Assembly: GCA_027347805.1 (NCBI GenBank)
Contig: DAIEQP010000355.1
Location: 1 to 5,442, forward strand
From: Ignavibacteria bacterium
Lineage (GTDB): Bacteria > Bacteroidota > Ignavibacteria > Ignavibacteriales > Melioribacteraceae
Reading direction: 5' to 3'
Length of the DNA: 5,442 nt
Shown here: positions 1 through 4,816 of the stretch, in pieces
Layout of the letters: each line of letters opens with the position of its first letter
Position numbering within the stretch: the stretch's first letter is position 1
Translations under genes and position numbers: made by a program
The notes under the pieces: generated by a model
Database searches by the model: none
What the model was told of the DNA's origin: nothing
Seen by the model: only the letters and a program-made list of their open reading frames with translations

Positions 1-493
1 TGAAATTATTAATATCGCTTGCGATGTTCAACCGGACCTAGCAACAATAGTTCCTGAAAAAAGGCAGGAGCTCACTACTGAAGGCGGTATAAATGTTATA
101 GATAATATCAAACAAATCAAGAATGCAATAATCCGTTTGCACGATTCAGATATTCCTGTTTCACTTTTTATTGAACCTGATATTAATCAAATAGATGCAG
201 CTGCTGAGATCAATGCGGATTTTATTGAAATTCATACAGGCATCTATGCAAATGCGCAGAGTGAAGAAGAATCATACGATGAACTTGAACGTGTTCGAAT
301 TGCTGCAAAACATGCGAAAAAACTTGGACTAAGTGTAAATGCCGGTCATGGACTAAATTACGTTAACATGAAAGAATTTGTTGCTATTAAGGAAATTGAT
401 GAAGTAAGTATTGGGCAGGCTGTTATTGCGCGTTCACTATTTGTTGGAGTTGAAAAAGCAGTAAAAGAAATGATCGAAATAACCAGGGGTTAA
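1..493 (+). CDS. pdxJ: Pyridoxine 5'-phosphate synthase, C-terminal part (5' end outside window)
   Basis: PdxJ condenses 1-deoxy-D-xylulose 5-phosphate with 3-amino-2-oxopropyl phosphate to make pyridoxine 5'-phosphate, the last ring-forming step of the DXP-dependent vitamin B6 pathway, in the cytosol as a TIM-barrel octamer. The frame is open from base 2 and gives 163 residues before TAA at 491-493. By my recollection of the roughly 240-residue E. coli protein, about 80 N-terminal residues lie before the window. Family signatures in order are VPEKRQELTTEGG (from about base 50), VSLFIEPD, FIEIHTG with its conserved active-site Glu, LSVNAGHGLNY with its conserved His, and ISIG-like VSIGQAVIARSLF near the end. 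The N-terminal catalytic His and Glu residues lie outside and cannot be checked. A TTG near 137 is internal and is not the start, because conserved sequence runs upstream of it. No frameshift or missing key residue is visible. The identification is secure. Confidence 0.96.
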   Translation, partial: EIINIACDVQPDLATIVPEKRQELTTEGGINVIDNIKQIKNAIIRLHDSDIPVSLFIEPDINQIDAAAEINADFIEIHTGIYANAQSEEESYDELERVRIAAKHAKKLGLSVNAGHGLNYVNMKEFVAIKEIDEVSIGQAVIARSLFVGVEKAVKEMIEITRG

Positions 494-524
494 TTATTAC
501 TCAAATCAAATTAGTTGTATCTGC

Positions 525-532
525 AGAAAGGA
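525..532 (+). promoter_or_regulatory. Ribosome binding site for the hemerythrin GTG start
   Basis: AGAAAGGA ends 9 nt before GTG 542-544. It supports the GTG as the real start, since no ATG lies near the conserved N-terminal Trp motif. Confidence 0.6.
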
Positions 533-541
533 TATTTTTAA

Positions 542-946
542 GTGCATTCAATTGAATGGAAAGAAGAATTCTCTATTGGGAATAATGAAATAGATAGCCA
601 GCACAAAAGATTAATAAGTTTATTAAATGAACTTCTTGAAGCAGAGAATTTGCATGTTCGCTCAAACGTTATATCCAAAGCTTTATATAAATTAATTGAT
701 TATGCCAACGAGCATTTTTCTATGGAAGAGAAATTCATGATTGAAATTGATTTCCCGAGACTCCAGGAACATAAAAAAGAGCATTATTACTTCAAAAAGA
801 TGGCTACTCAATTTTGCATGGAAACTGTTGACAGACAGAAAGATGTTCCGCATGAGATAATAACATTTCTTGCCGAGTGGACTGTAAGTCATGTTATGTA
901 TTCCGATCAGGAAATCAAAAGGTTTTTGGCTGAGGTGAAAGTTTGA
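542..946 (+). CDS. Bacteriohemerythrin (single-domain O2-binding di-iron protein)
   Basis: This is a 134-residue protein, the usual length for a stand-alone bacterial hemerythrin: a soluble four-helix bundle holding a non-heme di-iron centre that binds O2 reversibly. All expected ligands are present with family spacing: H21 (in DSQH), H58 and E62 (HFSMEE), H77 and H81 (HKKEH), H117 and D122 (HVMYSD). The N-terminal W6 and the SIG..EID motif are also typical. The start is GTG with a good ribosome binding site. There is no signal peptide, membrane segment or fused signalling domain, so O2 storage, delivery or sensing in the cytosol is more likely than a chemotaxis-receptor role. The stop codon overlaps the TTG start of the next gene (TTGA, 943-946), so the two are probably translationally coupled. 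It follows pdxJ by 48 nt with no obvious terminator between. Family assignment is certain; the physiological role is inferred. Confidence 0.95.
   Translation: MHSIEWKEEFSIGNNEIDSQHKRLISLLNELLEAENLHVRSNVISKALYKLIDYANEHFSMEEKFMIEIDFPRLQEHKKEHYYFKKMATQFCMETVDRQKDVPHEIITFLAEWTVSHVMYSDQEIKRFLAEVKV
932..937 (+). promoter_or_regulatory. Ribosome binding site inside the hemerythrin gene, for the DUF2400 TTG start
   Basis: GAGGTG lies 5 nt before TTG 943-945, inside the last codons of the hemerythrin gene. It supports the rare TTG start and the 4-nt TTGA overlap. Confidence 0.6.
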
Positions 947-1731
947 GTTATAGTGTTAAGAAAAAACTTTTTACAAAATTAGAACAGCACCATAAATATT
1001 TCGATCGTTCAAAAATATCACCCGATCCGCTTGAATTTCCTCATAAGTTTACAAATCCAGTCGATATCGAAATTAGTGCATTTCTTTCGGCAACCTTTGC
1101 TTATGGAAATATAAGGCAGATAATGAATACTCTCAATAAACTGCATTCAATTATGGAATGGCAGCCAAATAAATTCTTAATTAATTATAAGCATGTGAGA
1201 AGTAAAAATATCTTTAAAGATTTTAAGCATCGATTCTTTTCAAGCTCAGATATTGAAAGATTATTTTTGGGATTGCATAAAATCTACAAATCTGGCAACA
1301 GCATCAAAAAAATATTTCTTTCCGGTTATAATGAAAATCATAATCTAAAGAAAACAATATCGGTGTTTTCCCAAAATATGATTACGCTGGTAGGTGCTAC
1401 AAAAGATGTATCTCATGGAATAAAATTCATGTTCCCTGATCCTGAAAAAGGTAGTGCTTGTAAACGCACAAATCTTTTTCTTAGATGGATGGTCAGAAAT
1501 GACGAACTAGATTTTGGTCTGTGGAATGAAATACCTACTTCTGTTTTAATAATTCCTGTCGATGTTCATGTCGCAAGGATTTGCAGGCAGCTAAAGCTTA
1601 CTTCACTCAAAAATGTATCATGGAAAATGGCTGAAGAAATAACCGGCAATCTCAGAAAATTTGATCCTATTGATCCAGTTAAGTATGATTTTGCAATTTG
1701 CCATATAGGGATGAGGAAAATGATTTTTTAA
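943..1731 (+). CDS. TIGR02757 / DUF2400 family protein, possible HhH-GPD-like DNA glycosylase
   Basis: This 262-residue protein matches the TIGR02757 (DUF2400) family, whose function is not established to my knowledge. Signatures seen are DPLEFPH (28-34), the FLSATFAYGN stretch (47-56), CKRTNLFLRWMVR (173-185), DFGLW, IPVDVHVARICRQLKL (204-219) and the C-terminal DPVKYDFAICHIG (244-256). The last three blocks resemble the C-terminal half of HhH-GPD base-excision glycosylases: K174 sits where the catalytic Lys follows the hairpin, and D207 sits in a PVDxHV motif like the catalytic Asp motif of endonuclease III. The four-Cys iron-sulfur loop of endonuclease III is absent, because the protein ends soon after G256. 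The TTG start at 943 overlaps the hemerythrin stop and has an internal ribosome binding site. Length is normal for the family. Family membership is confident; a glycosylase function is inference from motif layout only. Confidence 0.88.
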   Translation: MSYSVKKKLFTKLEQHHKYFDRSKISPDPLEFPHKFTNPVDIEISAFLSATFAYGNIRQIMNTLNKLHSIMEWQPNKFLINYKHVRSKNIFKDFKHRFFSSSDIERLFLGLHKIYKSGNSIKKIFLSGYNENHNLKKTISVFSQNMITLVGATKDVSHGIKFMFPDPEKGSACKRTNLFLRWMVRNDELDFGLWNEIPTSVLIIPVDVHVARICRQLKLTSLKNVSWKMAEEITGNLRKFDPIDPVKYDFAICHIGMRKMIF

Positions 1732-1763
1732 TTAAGATTTACGAAGTTCGAAGTGCAAAGTTA
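1729..1763 (+). repeat. Left inverted arm of the four-helix-bundle cassette, with heptamer repeats
   Basis: ACGAAGTTCGAA (1741-1752) is the exact reverse complement of TTCGAACTTCGT (2169-2180). Pairing continues imperfectly outward to 1729, giving 25 of 32 matched positions for 1729-1760 against 2161-2192. Inside the arm, three degenerate heptamers run in tandem: GAAGTTC (1743-1749), GAAGTGC (1750-1756) and AAAGTTA (1757-1763). The outer edge includes the stop codon of the DUF2400 gene. Confidence 0.8.
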
Positions 1764-1779
1764 TAGCATTGTGGTAATC

Positions 1780-2139
1780 ATGAAAAATGAATTGATTGCT
1801 AGAACAAAGAAATTTGCTGTTGATGTTATCAATTTTGTGAATTCGATTCCATATTCACAAACATCCAAAGTTATAATAAACCAGTTAATACGCGCAGCAA
1901 CCTCTGTTGGAGCTAATTATAGAGCAGCACAAAGGGCAAAATCGGGAGCTGATTTTTCGTATAAGATAAAAGTTGTTGAAGAAGAAGCCGATGAAACAAT
2001 CTATTGGCTTGAGTTGATTTTGGAAGCAAAATTATTAAATGATAACACTATTACAGATGAATTATTAAAAGAGGCGAATGAATTAACAGCGATATTCAGC
2101 TCAATCTCAATAAAATTAAAAAGTAGGAAACAAAATTAG
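1780..2139 (+). CDS. Four-helix-bundle protein, S23 / 23S rRNA IVS-encoded family (TIGR02436)
   Basis: From ATG 1780 the product has 119 residues, the usual size for this family of small helical proteins, first noted inside intervening sequences of 23S rRNA genes and related to the Avd accessory protein of diversity-generating retroelements. Hallmarks are an N-terminal helix (LIARTKKFAVDVINFVNSIP, 5-24), the conserved QLIRAATSVGANYRAAQRAKS (35-55), DFSYKIKVVEEEADETIYWLELI (58-80), and a last amphipathic helix (about 90-114) with a basic tail. A GTG at 1753 would add nine residues, but it lies inside the inverted repeat and the extension is not family-like, so ATG 1780 is preferred. Neither start has a convincing ribosome binding site. 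The molecular function is unknown; nucleic-acid binding is plausible from the basic surface and relatives. Family call is confident, start less so. Confidence 0.9.
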   Translation: MKNELIARTKKFAVDVINFVNSIPYSQTSKVIINQLIRAATSVGANYRAAQRAKSGADFSYKIKVVEEEADETIYWLELILEAKLLNDNTITDELLKEANELTAIFSSISIKLKSRKQN

Positions 2140-2154
2140 TAGAAAATTTTTTCC
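2126..2154 (+). other. Weak AU-rich hairpin over the stop codon of the four-helix-bundle gene
   Basis: GGAAACAAAATT (2126-2137) can pair imperfectly with AAAATTTTTTCC (2143-2154), 9 of 12 positions, with the TAG stop (2137-2139) at the top of the stem. It could act as a weak terminator, but the T-run is part of the stem, so this is a low-confidence call. Confidence 0.25.
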
Positions 2155-2192
2155 TTCTTCCTTCGACTTTCGAACTTCGTAATTTTCAATTA
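2151..2192 (+). repeat. Right inverted arm with four tandem heptamers
   Basis: Four 7-nt units lie head to tail: TTCCTTC (2151-2157), TTCCTTC (2158-2164), GACTTTC (2165-2171) and GAACTTC (2172-2178). Read on the minus strand they are GAAGTTC, GAAAGTC, GAAGGAA and GAAGGAA, so they match the heptamer series in the left arm in inverted orientation. The segment 2169-2180 is the exact inverted partner of 1741-1752. Confidence 0.8.
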
Positions 2193-2206
2193 TCTATTTA
2201 TATTAG

Positions 2207-2258
2207 TCACCAAATAATAGAAGCATATTCCAGGCTTCATCAAATATCTCACCAAATA
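2207..2258 (+). repeat. Three direct copies of a TCACCAAATA decamer in the OPT leader
   Basis: Exact copies lie at 2207-2216 and 2249-2258, and a copy with one mismatch (TCATCAAATA) at 2237-2246. The first and third begin 42 nt apart. The third touches the ribosome binding site of the transporter. A 5-bp inverted pair, GAAGC (2220-2224) and GCTTC (2234-2238), lies between the first two. They could be operator or leader elements, but in AT-rich DNA chance is possible. Confidence 0.45.
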
Positions 2259-2263
2259 GGAGA
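2258..2263 (+). promoter_or_regulatory. Ribosome binding site of the OPT transporter
   Basis: AGGAGA stands 5 nt before ATG 2269, the best Shine-Dalgarno match in the window. It fixes the start and suggests efficient translation. Confidence 0.75.
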
Positions 2264-2268
2264 ATGAC

Positions 2269-4317
2269 ATGGCGGAACAAAAGAAACATGTACCATTTGT
2301 TTCTTCCGAAACTAACATGGCAGAATTCACAATTAGAGCATTGTTAATTGGTTTAGTTATGGCAGTGGTTCTTGGGGCAGCAAATGCTTACCTTGGATTG
2401 AAAGCAGGTATGACGATAGCTGCAACTTATCCTGCTGCTGTTATAGGAATGGCTCTTTTAAAATTAATGAAGGGTTCAATCCTTGAAGAAAATTTTGTTA
2501 GAACAGTTGGTTCTATAGGTGAATCTGTTGCTGCTGGTGCAATTTTCACAATACCTGCGTTTTATATTTCCGGGTTGTGGGCAACAGATTTTAGTTCCTT
2601 TTCACATTACATTCAAGCATCGGCAATAATGTTTGCCGGAGGTTTGCTTGGAATTATGTTTGTTGCATTACTTAGAAAAGTAATGGTTGAAGATGCTGAA
2701 TTACCTTTCCCAGAATCTGTAGCTGCATCCGAAATTCATAAAGCTGGCCGTGCCGGCGGATCTGGAGCTAAATTTTTATTTCAAACAATGGCTCTTGGTG
2801 CTTTGATTGAAGTTTTACGTTCATTCAAATTTTTTGCTGCATCATGGGAAAAGTTTATTGCGTTCGCACAGAACACAATTTATTTTACACGTAATCAGGC
2901 AGCTATTGCTAAAGATCCAACAGCAATTCCTCAAGCAAAAGTTCAGGGAGGAATGTTATTAAGTTCTCCTGGTGTTAGTCCTGCTTTTGTTGGTGTAGGA
3001 TATATTATTGGACCAAAATTAGCTTCATTAAACTTCAGCGGCGGTTTACTCGCATGGGGATTATTCGTGCCGATCCTGATGTATTTCCTCGGTCCTCAAC
3101 TTGGAATTGAAAAAATGAATGGTGAAGAATTAAGTGCAACCGCCGGAAATATTTGGTATTACTTAGTTCGCCCAATTGCAATTGGCGGAATGTTAACTGG
3201 TGCCGGATTCACTTTATTTAAAATGAGAAAAAGTTTAGCAACTGGAATTGGCAGAGCTATTAGTGATGTTAAAAAGGCCGCTACTGCTCAGCATGAAACT
3301 GCCAGAGTTGATAAAGACATGCCTTTTACTTGGGTATTGTTGGGTATTGGTGTTGCATCAGTATTAACTTTTGTAATTTATTTTTACTTCGCACAAAATG
3401 TTATGGCTGCTTTAGTTGCAACAGTTGTAATGATTATTGCAGGATTTTTCTTTGCAGCAGTTTCAGGTTATCTTGTAGGAATCATTGGTTCTTCAAATAA
3501 TCCTATCAGTGGTTTAACTCTTTCAACATTAGTCATAGCAGCAATTCTAATGGTTGCTCTTGGTATGAAAGGTAATCAGGGAGTTGCAGCAGTATTAGCT
3601 GTCGCTGCGGTTGTTTGCGTTTCATCTGCAGTTGCAGGAGAAATGCTGCAAGATTTGAAAGTTGGACATATACTTGGAGGAACACCATGGCGCATGCAGA
3701 TTGGTGACATTCTTGGTGTTGCATTAGCTGCTGCTGTTATGTTTATTCCGCTTTTTATTCTTAATGAAGCTGATTTAAAAACCGGCGGAACTGGATTTGG
3801 CGGTAAAGCATTATCAGCTCCACAAGCCGGATTAATGGCAATGCTTTCTCAAGGAATTGTTGCTGGTAAAATGGCATGGCCGTTAATTATTGTTGGAATG
3901 ATAATGGGCTTTGGTTTTGTTTTGATGGGTGTTAAAAGTCCAATGCTGGTTAGCGTTGGAATGTATTTATCTCTCGAAACAACTTTTGCAATTTTTGTTG
4001 GCGGTTTGATTAAAGGAATCGTTGATAAAATTGTAGCAAGACGTAAATTTAACGAAGCTCAAAAAATCAGGACGGAGAATAATGGAGTTCTTCTTGCTAG
4101 CGGATTTATTGCGGGTGAAGCCTTAACGGGATTGGTTTTTGCTGCAGTAACATTTTTCTCTGGCAAAAAACCTAACGAAATTTTCTCATTCTTCGAGAAT
4201 CCAACTTACTTAGTTAGTTTGCTTGTATTTGTTGTACTTGGATATGTATTAATAAGCGTTCCAATAAAAAATGCTGGTAAACCGGACGATCCTGCTCCAC
4301 CAGCAGTTTCTATGTAA
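2269..4317 (+). CDS. OPT family oligopeptide transporter
   Basis: This 682-residue, very hydrophobic inner-membrane protein belongs to the OPT family (bacterial type, TIGR00733-like), secondary transporters usually thought to import small peptides, and in some branches metal chelates, with protons. After a polar N-terminus of about 18 residues, membrane segments fill most of the chain. Family motifs are NAYLGLKAGMT (39-49) with the following ATYPAAVIGMALL, LPFPESVAASEIHKAG (145-160) at a loop, and SSNNPISGLTLS (408-419). A charged loop near 320-350 and another near 585-610 separate helix blocks. The C-terminus is a short Pro/Asp-rich tail. Length is usual for the family. The start has a strong ribosome binding site, and two hairpins follow the stop, so the gene is probably monocistronic or the last of its transcript. 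Peptide import is supported by a dipeptidase gene about 500 nt downstream, but substrate is inference. Confidence 0.93.
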   Translation: MAEQKKHVPFVSSETNMAEFTIRALLIGLVMAVVLGAANAYLGLKAGMTIAATYPAAVIGMALLKLMKGSILEENFVRTVGSIGESVAAGAIFTIPAFYISGLWATDFSSFSHYIQASAIMFAGGLLGIMFVALLRKVMVEDAELPFPESVAASEIHKAGRAGGSGAKFLFQTMALGALIEVLRSFKFFAASWEKFIAFAQNTIYFTRNQAAIAKDPTAIPQAKVQGGMLLSSPGVSPAFVGVGYIIGPKLASLNFSGGLLAWGLFVPILMYFLGPQLGIEKMNGEELSATAGNIWYYLVRPIAIGGMLTGAGFTLFKMRKSLATGIGRAISDVKKAATAQHETARVDKDMPFTWVLLGIGVASVLTFVIYFYFAQNVMAALVATVVMIIAGFFFAAVSGYLVGIIGSSNNPISGLTLSTLVIAAILMVALGMKGNQGVAAVLAVAAVVCVSSAVAGEMLQDLKVGHILGGTPWRMQIGDILGVALAAAVMFIPLFILNEADLKTGGTGFGGKALSAPQAGLMAMLSQGIVAGKMAWPLIIVGMIMGFGFVLMGVKSPMLVSVGMYLSLETTFAIFVGGLIKGIVDKIVARRKFNEAQKIRTENNGVLLASGFIAGEALTGLVFAAVTFFSGKKPNEIFSFFENPTYLVSLLVFVVLGYVLISVPIKNAGKPDDPAPPAVSM

Positions 4318-4324
4318 GTAAAAA

Positions 4325-4362
4325 ATCACACTGAGCAAAGACTAAGTGTGATATGAATTTTT
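4325..4362 (+). terminator. First hairpin after the OPT gene, possible terminator
   Basis: ATCACACT (4325-4332) pairs perfectly with AGTGTGAT (4345-4352), 8 bp around a 12-nt loop. A run of five T (4358-4362) follows after a 5-nt gap. The gap makes it weaker than the next hairpin. Confidence 0.55.
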
Positions 4363-4365
4363 ATT

Positions 4366-4399
4366 GGTCATGCCTAGATAAAATCGGCATGACCTTTTT
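4366..4399 (+). terminator. Strong Rho-independent terminator
   Basis: GGTCATGCC (4366-4374) pairs perfectly with GGCATGACC (4386-4394), 9 bp around an 11-nt loop, followed at once by TTTTT (4395-4399). The reverse strand lacks a matching T-run, so it terminates + strand transcripts and separates the OPT gene from the pqqD-like/pepD pair. Confidence 0.88.
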
Positions 4400-4433
4400 A
4401 ATATGTTAATTAAAGTCTTGGTTGATTCAACAA

Positions 4434-4441
4434 AAGGAAAG
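4434..4441 (+). promoter_or_regulatory. Ribosome binding site choosing ATG 4443 for the PqqD-like gene
   Basis: AAGGAAAG is well placed for ATG 4443 and lies inside the longer reading that would start at TTG 4422, so the shorter start is preferred. Confidence 0.6.
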
Positions 4442-4442
4442 A

Positions 4443-4814
4443 ATGAATTTTTTTCAGCGAAGAAAAGTTCTAAAAAATACAAGTGCCTTCGAATTGACTC
4501 CGGTTCGTCTTGTAGATCATGAAATTGATGATCAGAAATTGGTAACCGTTCTAATACCAAAATTTACGAATCAGTTTACTGTTAAATACCTGCAGCCCAA
4601 ATTGAAATTCCCATTTATCAAACTTAAGCTCGATGAATTGGGTTCTGCTGTTTGGATTGCAATTGACGGCAGGAAGAAAGTTGGCGCCATTGCATCGGAA
4701 CTTGTAATTACTTTTAGTGATAAAATAAAACCGGTTGAAGAAAGATTGCCGAAATTTTTAACTCAACTGTATGAACAAAGATTAATTTCATTTGAAGAAT
4801 TGAAAGGAGTTTAA
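4443..4814 (+). CDS. PqqD-like winged-helix protein
   Basis: The 123-residue product has a C-terminal block (about 58-120) that fits the PqqD fold: FIKLKLDELGSAVWIAIDG (58-76), then a helix KKVGAIASELVITF (78-91), and a final helix with RLPKFLTQLYEQRLISF (101-117). PqqD-type domains bind precursor peptides and present them to radical-SAM enzymes in PQQ and other RiPP pathways, but many stand-alone members have no known partner. No precursor peptide, PqqE or other radical-SAM gene lies in the window. The N-terminal third is basic (FFQRRKVLKN) and then carries TPVRLVDHE and VTVLIPKFT, which I read as a lineage-specific extension. Its stop is 2 nt before the pepD start, with the pepD ribosome binding site inside its last codons, so the pair is surely co-transcribed. 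A link to peptide metabolism is inferred from that position. It is not canonical PqqD. Confidence 0.72.
   Translation: MNFFQRRKVLKNTSAFELTPVRLVDHEIDDQKLVTVLIPKFTNQFTVKYLQPKLKFPFIKLKLDELGSAVWIAIDGRKKVGAIASELVITFSDKIKPVEERLPKFLTQLYEQRLISFEELKGV
4803..4809 (+). promoter_or_regulatory. Ribosome binding site of pepD within the upstream gene
   Basis: AAAGGAG lies 7 nt before ATG 4817 and overlaps the last codons of the PqqD-like gene, consistent with coupled translation. Confidence 0.75.
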
Positions 4815-4816
4815 CA

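Larger units (their letters stand above)
1741..2180 (+). mobile_element. Candidate IVS-like cassette: four-helix-bundle gene between inverted repeats
   Basis: The unit runs from the 12-bp inverted core at 1741 to its partner ending at 2180, about 440 bp, and holds one gene of the S23/IVS four-helix-bundle family. In 23S rRNA intervening sequences of Leptospira and other bacteria, relatives of this gene sit inside a long stem formed by the two ends of the insert. The layout here is similar but lies between protein genes. No transposase and no clear target-site duplication is visible at the outer edges. Mobility is therefore inferred from gene family plus symmetry alone. Alternatively, the arms could be independent genomic heptamer repeats. 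Confidence 0.4.

Noticed and set aside
692..892. Minus-strand reading of 66 codons inside the hemerythrin gene
   Set aside because: Antisense shadow of a clearly coding gene whose di-iron ligands all fall in the + frame; no family-like sequence.
1753..1779. Upstream GTG start adding nine residues to the four-helix-bundle protein
   Set aside because: It lies within the inverted arm, lacks a proper ribosome binding site, and the family begins close to the MKNELIARTKKF segment.
1731..2190. Target-site duplication flanking the four-helix-bundle cassette
   Set aside because: The similar AATT-rich edges are explained by the inverted symmetry itself; no separate direct repeat was found.
2176..2204. 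Possible promoter for the OPT gene with TATATT at 2199-2204
   Set aside because: The only partner at 17-nt spacing (TTCGTA) is a poor -35 match, and TATA-like hexamers are common in AT-rich DNA; no Bacteroidota TAnnTTTG element was found.
3533..3724. Minus-strand reading of 63 codons inside the OPT gene
   Set aside because: Shadow of the transporter frame with low-complexity Gln/Leu composition and no ribosome binding site.
4422..4442. Upstream TTG start for the PqqD-like gene
   Set aside because: The best ribosome binding site lies inside this extension and serves ATG 4443.
4342..4560. Minus-strand reading of 72 codons across the terminator and the PqqD-like start
   Set aside because: It runs through the terminator hairpin and the start of a + strand gene; the sequence resembles no family.
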